A stretch of 64,000 nt of DNA, from NCBI GenBank assembly GCA_017654935.2, contig CM065710.1:31101222-31165221 (forward strand), written 5' to 3'. The notes under the pieces are model-generated. The model had not been told where the DNA came from. It did no database searches and worked only from the letters and a program-made list of their open reading frames with translations. Of this stretch, positions 54,521 through 64,000 are shown piece after piece. Position 1 is the first letter of the stretch, and each line of letters begins with the position of its first letter. The stretch is from Phymorhynchus buccinoides (Eukaryota; Mollusca; Gastropoda; Neogastropoda; Raphitomidae). Made by a program: the position numbers and the translations under genes.

Positions 54521-56147
54521 TTTAAGCGATTCCCATTGTAATGCTGATAAAATTGGAGAAAAATAGTTAACTTGGAGTAAAGATGTGTTGTCTGTCAATA
54601 ATTTGCAAAAGGAGGCGCGATTTTTGGAAGTGTTGTTCTACTTTTTCATTCATGACTCGCAAAGAAAAGTTTGTGACACTGATTTCTTCCAAAATCAAGG
54701 CGATTGAAAGTTTGACAGAACTCAATTGATTTACAAAAAGTGAGCATTCACTGATAGAGTGCGGGTTGTGGAAATTATGTGTAGCAGATTTGAGAAAAGA
54801 ACTATTTTAATATTGGTTTCTGCGTTAAAAATGATCTATGAATCGAGCAAAAAATCTATTTCCACTTTAGGAATGGCTTCTTTCACGTCACATCACATCG
54901 CGAACGAGAGAATGAGATCGCCCTGTACAGACGATCATCTTTCGAACAGACTAAAATAAAGTTTGAAAAACACACGATCGGATACATTGTGCATTATAAT
55001 ATACTTACGTTTATAGCGTCGAAGCAAACGTAAGTATAAGATTATTCGTGTGAAGCAAAATAATGCTTGGAATAAACGCTAAATTCAGCAAAGGATGCCA
55101 GCTTACCAATGAGTCGTGCAGCTAAACCCAGCCATTTTCGTTCCATCGTTAAGAAAGGGAAGTCACTTTTCTTATAAAAACGTAAACAAACCGCTGCCCA
55201 AAGCGAAGCCATTTTTTGTGATCGGTAGCTGTCAACTGAGCAGTGGAAATTTTCCGTACGTGACAACAAGATTTAAGAAAAGGATTGACCATCTCCATCC
55301 CTTCATATAAACATTGCTGAAGGCTTAAATTCTGAGCCGACAGCTTTCAAAGTGAACGCTCAGTTTACCGATGAGTTGCCTCTCTTGAATTACCGTAGAT
55401 TAGAACGATAACCCTTCAAGCCCAGCTAACAATCAAAACAATTCCTTCACACAATCAGTGAGTACTTAGTAATTTAATTTTCTTTGCATAAGCAGAAAGA
55501 AATCGTCTTTATTTCAAAGTGACCGCCGTGGGAACACAGACATTTTTATTTTTGAGGTGTTGCGGAAATAATTAATAATTCATTACGTAACATTCAAGGG
55601 AGATAATAAATTGCACATATCTAATTGTATGTTAATTATTTTGTTGCAAGTGTACGCCTTTGGTTTAAATTAGTACAAATGGATAATGAAATATTACCAT
55701 TTAAAGCGTATGGAATGTTGCTTAAATTAGACCAGTCTGGTAAGAACTGCTGGGTTTAAAAAATTAGAGAGATTTTGTGTAATACAGGTTTCAATATCGT
55801 CTGGTTACAGCAAGGAGTCGGTAACGTTAAATTATTCTTGAATATATTTATATGTCCATTTTCCTCAAGTTCAAGCGGTCTCTTTTCAAACGTTGACGCA
55901 ATGTTAATATGTACTCAGGTTTTTCACGTCATCATTTTTTTCACATCATCGGTTTTTTCACGTCATCGTTTTTCTGATATTTTATTATTTCTACTCACTC
56001 TTCCTTTTGTATTTAAATCTCTTGCCAACACTTTGGCTCTCATTATCTTCACATTGAGTTAGTCTCAAAAACGTCTGTGCTTTTTTTCAAATAAAAGGGA
56101 CAGAAACCTACCGTTTTGAACTTTGTGTTTTTTGAATAAGAGTCCCT
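54521..56147. other. Unassigned sequence interrupting the LINE
   Basis: No gene is supported. ATACTTACGTTT (55,001-55,012) and AAACGTAAGTAT (55,026-55,037) form a perfect 12-bp hairpin around a 13-base loop. TTTTTCACGTCATC is repeated near 55,920-55,970. Small frames at 55,042-55,310 on both strands are not recognised. Confidence 0.5.
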
Positions 56148-57270
56148 GTGGTTATTTTTTCTTTATTTAAGCAAAGATTGATTGACATGTTTATTCAAGA
56201 GTGGGATGGAACAATCAGAGATAGAGACAGATACAATGCCTACAGATCATTCAAAACTGTTTTCGAAAAAGAGATGTATGTCTTTGAAATGGATATTTAC
56301 TGTTTTCGGGTAGCAATTTCTCAGCTACGGTTTAATGTACTTCCTCTGAATAATAATGTTTATAGATACAACAATTCTGCAAGAGCGAAAGATTGCCCGT
56401 TTTGTGTTGGTCAAATTGAAAACGAACGCCATTTCTTGTTCCATTGCATGCAGTATAATGATATACGAGACAAATTCATGAAAGAATCGTTACATGTGCC
56501 TGTACATGTTTTGCTTAAAACAAATAATCCACACCATAGGTACAATGTATCTAGATATGTATTTCATGCCATTAACAGTTTAACTTGTTGTTTGCGAATG
56601 CATGTTAAAGTTCATACTGTTTTTGGTATCTTGATTCTTTATCGATTGTATATAGCATATGCCTTTTGTTATTTGATTGTACTCATAAAAGATTCCGTAA
56701 TCATTATGTGCAGTTTTGGCATTCATATTGTTGTTTCTGCTCTAGCATTAATTGCATGTTTGTAAATAAGCTGATGTGAGTGATACGAAGATGTACATGA
56801 ATCCCCCCCCCTCTACCCACTTTATTTCTTAAGTAACCTAATTTATATGATCATTAAGTGCAAATCGTGCACTTGTGCTTATATTGTTTCCAGAATATTG
56901 TCTTCGTGGATGGGAACAAATATTAACAGAGTGCAAATTGAACACTTATGCCCCGCTCTGCCTCCATTATTTTTTAAGTAATCCAGCTTTTCGTGGAAAC
57001 GTGCTTGTTTTGCTATGCATTCCCCCACTGAATAGGGATAATATGGATAGACGACTCGTATAAGGCTGATGCTATGCGTTCTTTCAATGTCAAAGACATA
57101 ATTCATATAGCGATGGCTGTTAATGTTTCCGCATATCTTACATTGTTGATTCGCTGTTGCTTTGATTAATTGTATATTCATGCTTCTACAATTAAGTTTC
57201 TAACTAGCCCTACTAACCCTTCCTTTGTATTGTGGCCTAAGGCCAATGTGCAAATAAAACATTCGGTGTT
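56148..57270 (+). mobile_element. LINE ORF2 C-terminus and 3' UTR
   Basis: The frame from 56,148 (a GTG, not a start) carries FIQEWDGTIRDRDRYNAYRS, FRVAISQLRFNVLPL and the zinc-binding-like end CPFCVGQIENERHFLFHC with IRDKFMKE, typical of the end of a molluscan/cnidarian LINE ORF2. It stops at 56,763. The 3' UTR runs to AATAAAAC near 57,253 and a GTGTTCA tandem tail. An antisense frame at 56,879-57,181 with CKICGN is not recognised. Confidence 0.78.
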
Positions 57271-58696
57271 CAGTGTTCAGTGTTCCCTCTCTCTCTCTCT
57301 CTTCTTTTCTCTCTTTCTCTCTCTGTCTCTGTATCTCTGGAAACAAAGTTGTTGTTAAACATAGAAAATATGAATCCACACTGTCAAAGGGTTTTCCCGC
57401 AATTAAAATGAAAATTTGCCCAAATTCCGTAATTTTCGGATATACTTCCGGTTGATACTTCCGGTTTCATCTTACATAGAAAGTGTTGCTATGCTACTTT
57501 TAATAAAATATTGAGACTATGAACACAATCTGTGCAGACATTCTCAAGTTATTCATGATTTACATTTTGGCCATTTTCGGCCATATTTTGGCCAAAGTTA
57601 GGCAAATCGGTATGCTATTTAAATTTCAGCATAAGAATTAGTGTCCTTCAGATATTCTGCAAATATCAGCGAAATGGGATGAAAAACAAAAAAAATTCTA
57701 TAAATGGGAATAAGTGAAAGTGACACAACCAAATGTACATACATTTGAATAACTTCCAAACTATTTAACATATCGTCAGCAAACTCCTTTCTGACCTTGG
57801 CCAGAGTAAGGGCTACAAAATCCTCTAGTTAGTTTTGTGACGTAACTTCAGGTTTGGGCTATTCCGTGAACCAAATAATAGCTGCCTGACCATAGCTGGG
57901 GCACTTCCGGTTCGGTTTTTATATCACAAGTGCTGCAAATCTACTTTTAGTCAATTCCGAAAATATGAACGAAATCCTTTTAGCCGTTTTTGAGATATTC
58001 AAGATTGAAATGTTGCCCATTTCGCGGTTTTTCGGTCATATTTTGCCGCAAAATCGGCGAAATCATTTACTATTTCAAATTTAACATACCCATAAGGTCC
58101 TGCAACTTTTCTGATAATTTCAGCCAAATCAGACCAAAAAAGGGGAAGAAAAAGAATTTAATTATTTTTTTTTTACGAATGCAATGGTATTCTCCCTAAA
58201 GGGGAGAATCCTAATTACCCATTTGCAATATTCTACCAACCTCAAAACACCTTGTGACTAACGAAACGAAAACGCGAGGTAACCCACAATGGAATCTAAC
58301 AATTAAGCCTCAAAATGTTTGTCTGGATGACCATTTCCTAACTGACTGTGACGGTCAATACTTCTTTCATCCTCTCCTCTATTGTCTTCTTCTTTCCCTC
58401 GACGAAAGGCTGTATCTTTTTTCTCTTGCAGGCCTCGAATCCTTCAACTGCAAACGGTGACGTTTCAGCGGTCTTCCAGAGAAAAATAATTTTAGATCTT
58501 CTCTCTCTCAAGTTCCAGTCGCAAGTGACTCTCTAAACTTCGACACAAAATCAACGAAACTACAGCTCACACCTAACCGTTTTTTCTAAACAACCTTGAC
58601 TTCTCACCTGACATGTGAAAACGCGTGTGTCTCGAGAAACCTGATAACAAGATATTGCTACGTCAGGTAAGCTGGCAGAGACGGGTCAGTGGTAGA

Positions 58697-58697
<1 letters not shown>
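57271..58697. other. Unassigned sequence
   Basis: TC-rich to 57,330. ATTTTCGGCCATATTTTGGCC and TTTTTCGGTCATATTTTGCC with similar surroundings (57,570 and 58,028) suggest a diverged internal duplication of a noncoding element. No gene is supported. Confidence 0.45.

Positions 58698-58732
<35 letters not shown>
58698..58732. repeat. Poly-G run of about 34
   Basis: Uninterrupted G run; its true length is uncertain in any assembly. Confidence 0.9.
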
Positions 58733-58733
<1 letters not shown>

Positions 58734-58804
58734 AACGAAGACACCTACCCCCCTCAATAACCCTACTAAAACAACAACTTGCATCACAGCTGACCAAAAA
58801 TGTG

Positions 58805-58937
58805 ACAAGGGATATCTCTATTTCCTAATGGCAACACAGTGTCAGGCCACTCATGATATGACTTGCAACTCACTGTGTTGCCATGGGGAAATAGAAATGT
58901 TTTGTGAATATTGTTAACGTGTATGTACACAGACCTT
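58805..58937. mobile_element. Foldback MITE, copy 3
   Basis: GGATATCTCTATTTCCTAAT and GGCAACACAGTG on the left; CACTGTGTTGCCATGGGGAA, TGAATATTGTTAACGTGTAT and GTACACAGACCTT on the right. The outer left end is lost. Same family and same position relative to a GPCR subfamily 2 block as 5,301-5,462. Confidence 0.75.
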
Positions 58938-59726
58938 AAGCCTTAGAAATTTCGCTACAGTTAAGAACACTTTTTTCCACCACAGACCAAACGACAATAG
59001 TTAAATACGGACTTTGCACATGTAAAGTTTCTGGAGATAAACTGACATCTAATATTATTATAATTATTCGGAACATTTCATTACAAAATGAAACTAGTCA
59101 CCAAGGTCATTCTGATTGCAGTCTCTACATAATCGTTCTTCACGGGGTATTCCAAATCTTCTACCAGTTTCTATCATGAGTTTGTGACTGCCATACCGAA
59201 ACCGTATAAGAGGAATATATAAGTATCAGGCAACATTTCAATATCTCTTTCACGGCAGAAATCGGTTTTATAATTTCTATATAATAAACATTTATTGCTA
59301 GACTCTTTAGGCATCATGTTTGTAATTATCCTCTAAAGTACAAACATTTTTACAAAGACTATTAATATACAAAGTTTGTGTGTCCCAAACACAGTAAAAT
59401 CCAGTTTCTATCAGAATGACTATAATCAAATGGGTAAAAAATGAATCAAAACCAGTGGAAAATCGCCGCAAGGTGTCGTTCAGGTGAGGAACAGAAATGC
59501 TGAAGAGGTAAGTCGGACCTGCAGAGATGGCCATCTGGACGGGTCACATAAGTCCGCTACAAGGAAATTGAAGAGGTAATTTGCATGTCAGGCCTCATCC
59601 CTGAACATCATCGACGGTTCTTGTGAACATCAGTTCTTCTCAGTAAACACCAGCTTTAACGTAGGCTTGTTCGTTTGTCCCCTGCACCATTTGCCCAGTC
59701 TGGCTTTACCGTTCTATTCCTACAAA
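58938..59726. other. 3' flank of GPCR subfamily 2, duplicate of 5.46-6.39 kb
   Basis: Collinear with 5,463-6,400 (AAATACGGACTTT, CACGGGGTATTCC, AATCGCCGCAAGGTGTC, GAGGAACAGAAATG). It lacks the CA tract present in the other copies. Likely contains the 3' UTR of the receptor. TTTATT at about 59,288 is AATAAA on the gene strand. Confidence 0.75.
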
Positions 59727-60692
59727 TTATTTGTTCAAAGAATTCGACGCTTTGTTTTCACGACATAATCCAGTGAACTCCCAAACTACCTTTCTGAACT
59801 CTGCTCTGAACTGTCTGTGAGTTACACAGAACAGGTAGAAGTTGACAGCACAGTTAGAGTACCACAGAAAAAAGCTGGCTTCACGAAACACCCAGTACTG
59901 TCCGTTCTGTATTGGATCTTTCCAATCAGCATACACTCTCACTATTAAATATATCGCCCAGGGTGGAGCCAGCAGGAAAAACCGAGCACTTGCAGCCATC
60001 AAGGTGACGGTCAGTGACGACACTCTCTGTTGTCTGGAATCATGGGTGGAGTGTTTTACAGAAACACCTTGGTTTGTTCTCACAACAGATCTGACCAGCG
60101 TCCATAACAGGACATTGTTGAAAAGCACCAGTAACACAAACGGTATGAACCGTGTGGTAAATTGGCGTATCCAGTGCAAATACCGCTTTGGTCCGTACTC
60201 TTTACAAGATCCTCTGCTAGCATAATTGTAACGCGACAGGTTACTGTTAACAGCAATGATAGTAACGATTACTATGCTAGCCGTAACTCGTGACTTTCCC
60301 TTCGTCCACACAGCACTGACACGAAGTGGCCACAGCACAGAAGCAGCTCTGAGCATAGTAAGGGCCACAAGTGTCCATGATGAAAGGGGTTCTGCTGTGT
60401 AGAGTATTATTTTATCAAGTTTACACTGCAAATCGCTACGAGTACTGAAATACATTACGTTAAATGTCCTGTTCAGCCAGCGCTCTAGGGGACCTATTAT
60501 CAGCTGTAGCTGGTCAGACACGGCCAGAACTTTGAAGAAAACGCTGTAGGTGGTTGTAGGAAGACGATGCATGATCAGAATGATCAGACAATTTCCGAAC
60601 AATCCTAAAACAACGACAACAGGATCCCCAATTTTCCTGATGAGATCCCGGGCCGTTATGTAAGGTCGGTTCAGATCAGTCCAGGTTGACAT
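59727..60692 (-). CDS. Rhodopsin-like GPCR (subfamily 2), intact, single exon
   Basis: A 321-residue seven-helix receptor of the plasma membrane; ligand unknown. The ATG at 60,692 begins MSTWTDLNRPYITARDLI. TM1 about 21-45 has GNC (N34), TM2 has LAVSD (D60), C90 precedes TM3 and pairs with C163 in loop 2. TM3 ends LTMLRAASVLWPLR (R115; no acidic residue before it). Loop 3 carries HDSRQQRVSSLTVTL, TM6 is about 226-250 with FFLLAPPW, and TM7 has CAVNFYLFC in place of NPxxY. The tail is RENKASNSLNK. A potential N-glycosylation site lies at NRT (about 74). Related to subfamily 1 by TM3-TM4, loop 3 and TM7. It has no minisatellite at either end; a LINE tail starts seven bases upstream of its ATG on the opposite strand. 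Confidence 0.88.
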   Translation of the reverse strand: MSTWTDLNRPYITARDLIRKIGDPVVVVLGLFGNCLIILIMHRLPTTTYSVFFKVLAVSDQLQLIIGPLERWLNRTFNVMYFSTRSDLQCKLDKIILYTAEPLSSWTLVALTMLRAASVLWPLRVSAVWTKGKSRVTASIVIVTIIAVNSNLSRYNYASRGSCKEYGPKRYLHWIRQFTTRFIPFVLLVLFNNVLLWTLVRSVVRTNQGVSVKHSTHDSRQQRVSSLTVTLMAASARFFLLAPPWAIYLIVRVYADWKDPIQNGQYWVFREASFFLWYSNCAVNFYLFCVTHRQFRAEFRKVVWEFTGLCRENKASNSLNK

Positions 60693-60698
60693 TGTCCT

Positions 60699-61270
60699 GT
60701 GTGGAACGATGCGAAATATCCCCGGTACTGGTCAGCTCAGACAATGGGTAAGTGGAAGATGGTGGGGGCAGTATTGATGGGCTTGAACGAGCTGTACGAA
60801 AGACGAACTAAACAAAAAGCCAGGAAGATTGCGAATGACACGTCCTCCCATGTTTTGAACAAACATGAACTGTTACCTTCTGGACGACGCTACAAGACTT
60901 TTAAAGTTAACTCCAGGGCATAGAGATCTTTCATCCCCAGATCCATCCACCTCCTAAAGCTCATGATCCTTTCAACTGTGTGTTCATCGTGTTGAAATAA
61001 ACTACCTCATGTACGTGCTTTTCCTTAGACGTGTATGTACCCACATGTAATGTGTATGTTTAAGCATGTATTACGTGTAATATTACAGTTTGTACTTTAT
61101 GCTCATGCGTGCTAAATGCCTATCTCCGTATGCATTTTATGCATCTTTGTTATACTCACGTGACTTGCTTAAACCAAGATGTGCTTATATTCATGCTGAA
61201 TGTCGATGTCCTTGTTATTCTGGCACCTGAACAAAACATTTTCTTGAGAGATAATAAATTGATTTTGAGA
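60699..61270 (+). mobile_element. LINE 3' end: ORF2 C-terminus and 3' UTR, copy 2
   Basis: LYERRTKQKARKIANDTSS, NKHELLPSGRRYKTFKVN and then SFIPRSIHLLK-like coding, followed by a 3' UTR ending GAGAGATAATAAATTGATTT. Duplicate of 7,437-7,880, so the insertion predates the segmental duplication. Confidence 0.72.
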
Positions 61271-61289
61271 CGGGGACCGAAATTCATTC

Positions 61290-61685
61290 ATGCCGTGTGA
61301 CCTGATGCTGAGCTTAGTCTATGGTGTGCACCTCTACCTCCTACTGGCACACTTAACAGCACAGACTGGAATTGTTTTGTCTGCTTTTCTTCTGCTTGTG
61401 ACGTTCGCTGCTGCCAAGGACGTTTTGTGCACAGAAAGGGGCGACATTTCATGTTTGGCTGGTAGTCATTTTGGGGAAAAGGTCTGCACCCCACTCAAGG
61501 GTGTGCACCCCACTCCTCCCCTGGCACACACCCAGCGGTACAAACTTCACTTCTTTTGGCTGGTGGACTTGTTTCCATGCTTTCTGATGCTGGCAAGGGT
61601 GTGCACCCCACTCCTCCCCTGGCACACACCCAGGGGTACAAACTTCACTTCTTCTGGCTGGTGGACTTGTTTCCATGCTTTCTGA
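61290..61685 (+). CDS. Putative secreted-peptide ORF, low confidence
   Basis: An open frame of 131 codons starting at a real ATG. Two hydrophobic stretches (about 6-24 and 28-42) are followed by AAAKDVLCTERGDIS, which reads like a signal peptide and cleavage site. The remainder repeats a segment with CTPL and PLAHTQRYKL; a 95-bp internal tandem duplication (about 61,500-61,690) accounts for it. The paralogous sequence at 9,399 has lost the ATG. No known family. It may equally be noncoding or span an intron border. Confidence 0.3.
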   Translation: MPCDLMLSLVYGVHLYLLLAHLTAQTGIVLSAFLLLVTFAAAKDVLCTERGDISCLAGSHFGEKVCTPLKGVHPTPPLAHTQRYKLHFFWLVDLFPCFLMLARVCTPLLPWHTPRGTNFTSSGWWTCFHAF

Positions 61686-61747
61686 TGCTGGCAAGGGCGT
61701 CTGATACCGATGTAGACAAAAGTTGATGCTGGTTTAGCCAGGTATAC

Positions 61748-61830
61748 GGTTTGGTCAAGGGTGCATACCCAGGTAAAGGGTGTGTACCCAGGTAAAGGGT
61801 GTGCACCCCGTTCAGCGGTGTGTCTCCTAC
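61748..61830. repeat. 19-bp modules, about four, ancestral state of the 57-bp array
   Basis: GGTTTGGTCAAGGGTGCATA, CCCAGGTAAAGGGTGTG twice and CACCCCGTTCAGCGGTGTG match the modules at 9,672-10,640. Flanks on both sides match the flanks of that array. Confidence 0.9.
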
Positions 61831-62090
61831 CCTTCCCTGGCACATTTAGCGATACGAACTGAGGGGGAGGGGGTGGGGGAGGGTAGAGGAGCAGGGTATG
61901 GCATCAAACAAAGAATCGTGGATGACGAGACAAGGTTTGTGTGCCTGTGTGCTACGAACAGTAGAAGACTTTCCTGCATGAATCTTGCCTCAGGGCTGCT
62001 GCTGAACCGTGGGTGTGGCCGGTGCGAGGAGAAACGAGGTGACGGACATGTCATGTCTGCCACTTACAGACTCACTTGTTTTATTTATTT
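61831..62090. other. Duplicated flank of the minisatellite locus
   Basis: 61,845-61,980 matches 11,020-11,165. The open frames on both strands are not recognised. Confidence 0.6.
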
Positions 62091-62255
62091 ACCGTATTTT
62101 ACGGACTAGATCTATAAGGCGATACTTTTTCCTAGACTGAGACACCTGCGCCTTATAATGTGACATAGTAAGAATCTATAATAACAAAACCTGCATTTTG
62201 TGTAAAATTTGTGGGGTGCGCCTTATTAGGTGCGCCTTGTGGTCAGTACAAGATG
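62091..62255. mobile_element. MITE-like fragment (ACCGTATTTTACGGACTA)
   Basis: Starts ACCGTATTTTACGGACTAGA and TATAAGGCGATACTTTTT, with CTGCGCCTTATAATGTGAC and GTGCGCCTTATTAGGTGCGC inside. This matches, by memory, a widespread short animal element whose ends read CCGTATTTTCCGGACTATAA. Only the left part and internal GCGCCTTAT repeats are present. Confidence 0.5.
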
Positions 62256-62429
62256 GTAGTTAGTTGTTTTTGGGTTAATTGTGTTTCCTCCACCACCCCT
62301 GGCTTTACTATTGTTGTGTCGTTTGTTTTTGTTACTTGTCTTTCATTTATATATCTTCTCGTTTTCGTTTTCGTTTCTTCTTTTCTTTTCTTTCTATTGT
62401 ATTTCATGTTTTTATTTTTATGTTTTTAT

Positions 62430-62660
62430 TTATCAAATCAAATCAAATTCACTTTATTATCTCCCAAGGACATTCAGCATGCATGAATAGGAGCAAAAGT
62501 TACACATAATACACACTTAAAGATACACATTATATGTGGATACATACACGTCTAAGGATAAGCATGAATAGGTTTTTTTTAACACGATGAACACACATTT
62601 AAGCCTAAAAGGATCATTAGTTTAGGAGGTGGATGGATCTGATGGATGGATTTAGTTAGT
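62430..62660 (-). mobile_element. LINE 3' UTR, inverted copy 3
   Basis: Minus strand: CAGATCCATCCACCTCCTAA, ACTAATGATCCTTTTAGG, GTGTGTTCATCGTGTTAAAA, ACGTGTATGTATCCACATAT and TGGGAGATAATAAAGTGAAT, ending in a TTTGATTTGATTTG tail. Same 3' UTR as 7,690-7,870 and 60,930-61,270, giving the true 3' end of that LINE. Confidence 0.75.
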
Positions 62661-62912
62661 TCATTTATATATTTATTGATTTAATCACATTCAAGCCCTA
62701 CTATGTACCAATCCAACGGCGTTTGAGTTGTGTCGGTGTCATGTTCCTATTGTACTCTATCATCTGCTCATCTTAGTGTATCACACATTTATGAAGTTCA
62801 TGTACACGTGTACTCTGCATCTACTAAACTTGTTATGGTAATAGTGGCAAATAGCAAGCAAGAGGAGCCTTACATAGCCTGTAGAATGAACCATACCATG
62901 TGCGTAAGCCGC
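62661..62912. other. Unassigned intergenic sequence
   Basis: No gene or repeat is recognised before the microsatellite. Confidence 0.5.

Positions 62913-64000
<1,088 letters not shown>

Noticed and set aside
56879..57181. 100-codon antisense ORF with CxxC pairs as a zinc-binding protein
   Set aside because: It lies within a LINE 3' UTR, and the two Cys pairs are not in a known spacing.

Overview
This is animal DNA, most likely from a lophotrochozoan and probably a gastropod mollusc. The evidence is two intact single-exon rhodopsin-like GPCR genes among broken relatives, non-LTR retrotransposons of several clades, a tRNA-derived SINE, foldback MITEs, long (AG)n/(CA)n microsatellites, a TTAGGG-type telomeric tract, and low coding density with no operons. 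No BLAST or profile search was run, so family names rest on motifs read by eye. A 500-base gap (N) lies at 23,501-24,000.

Layout. A tandem cluster of GPCR genes, all on the minus strand, is spread over the window in two subfamilies. Subfamily 1 has an intact copy at 0.8-1.8 kb, a decayed copy at 19.2-20.3 kb, a copy with two frame breaks at 25.8-26.8 kb and a 70-base N-terminal stub at 29.94 kb. Subfamily 2 has a broken copy at 6.4-7.4 kb, a C-terminal half at 27.35-27.67 kb and an intact copy at 59.7-60.7 kb. Subfamily 1 copies carry an 80-bp minisatellite directly against the start codon (0.7 to about 28 units). Three of them also carry a 67-68-bp minisatellite past the stop codon, made from their own C-terminal coding sequence. 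Long stretches around the genes are segmental duplications of each other (about 2.0-5.5 kb with 32.4-35.2 kb; about 5.3-11.2 kb with 58.8-62.0 kb).

9.3-15.3 kb is a minisatellite field (units of 57, 57, 72 and 39 bp). 15.8-19.5 kb holds LINE debris, low-complexity sequence and a stretch dense in homopolymer errors. 27.7-29.9 kb separates two GPCR fragments and holds an isolated intact 165-codon ORF resembling the region upstream of the polymerase domain in Maverick/adintovirus-type elements. 30.6-31.9 kb holds a short inverted-repeat element and an interstitial telomeric tract flanked by inverted repeats.

36.8-53.1 kb is retrotransposon territory. A decayed but nearly full-length I/Nimb-like LINE (gag-like ORF1 with zinc knuckles; endonuclease, reverse transcriptase, RNase H) lies on the plus strand. 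A CR1/Jockey-like RT fragment follows. Then, on the minus strand, comes a relative of the first LINE with an intact 644-codon ORF1 and no visible ORF2. 53.4-57.3 kb holds (TC)n arrays interleaved with a 113-bp unit, then a LINE split in two by about 1.6 kb. The end of the window repeats the GPCR-subfamily-2 block and closes with (GT)n/(GA)n microsatellites.

The most unusual features are the coding-derived and start-codon-abutting minisatellites of the GPCR cluster, the ORF1-only LINE, the isolated Maverick-like ORF, a palindromic MITE whose empty site is preserved in a paralogous copy 29 kb away, and the telomeric tract inside an inverted repeat.
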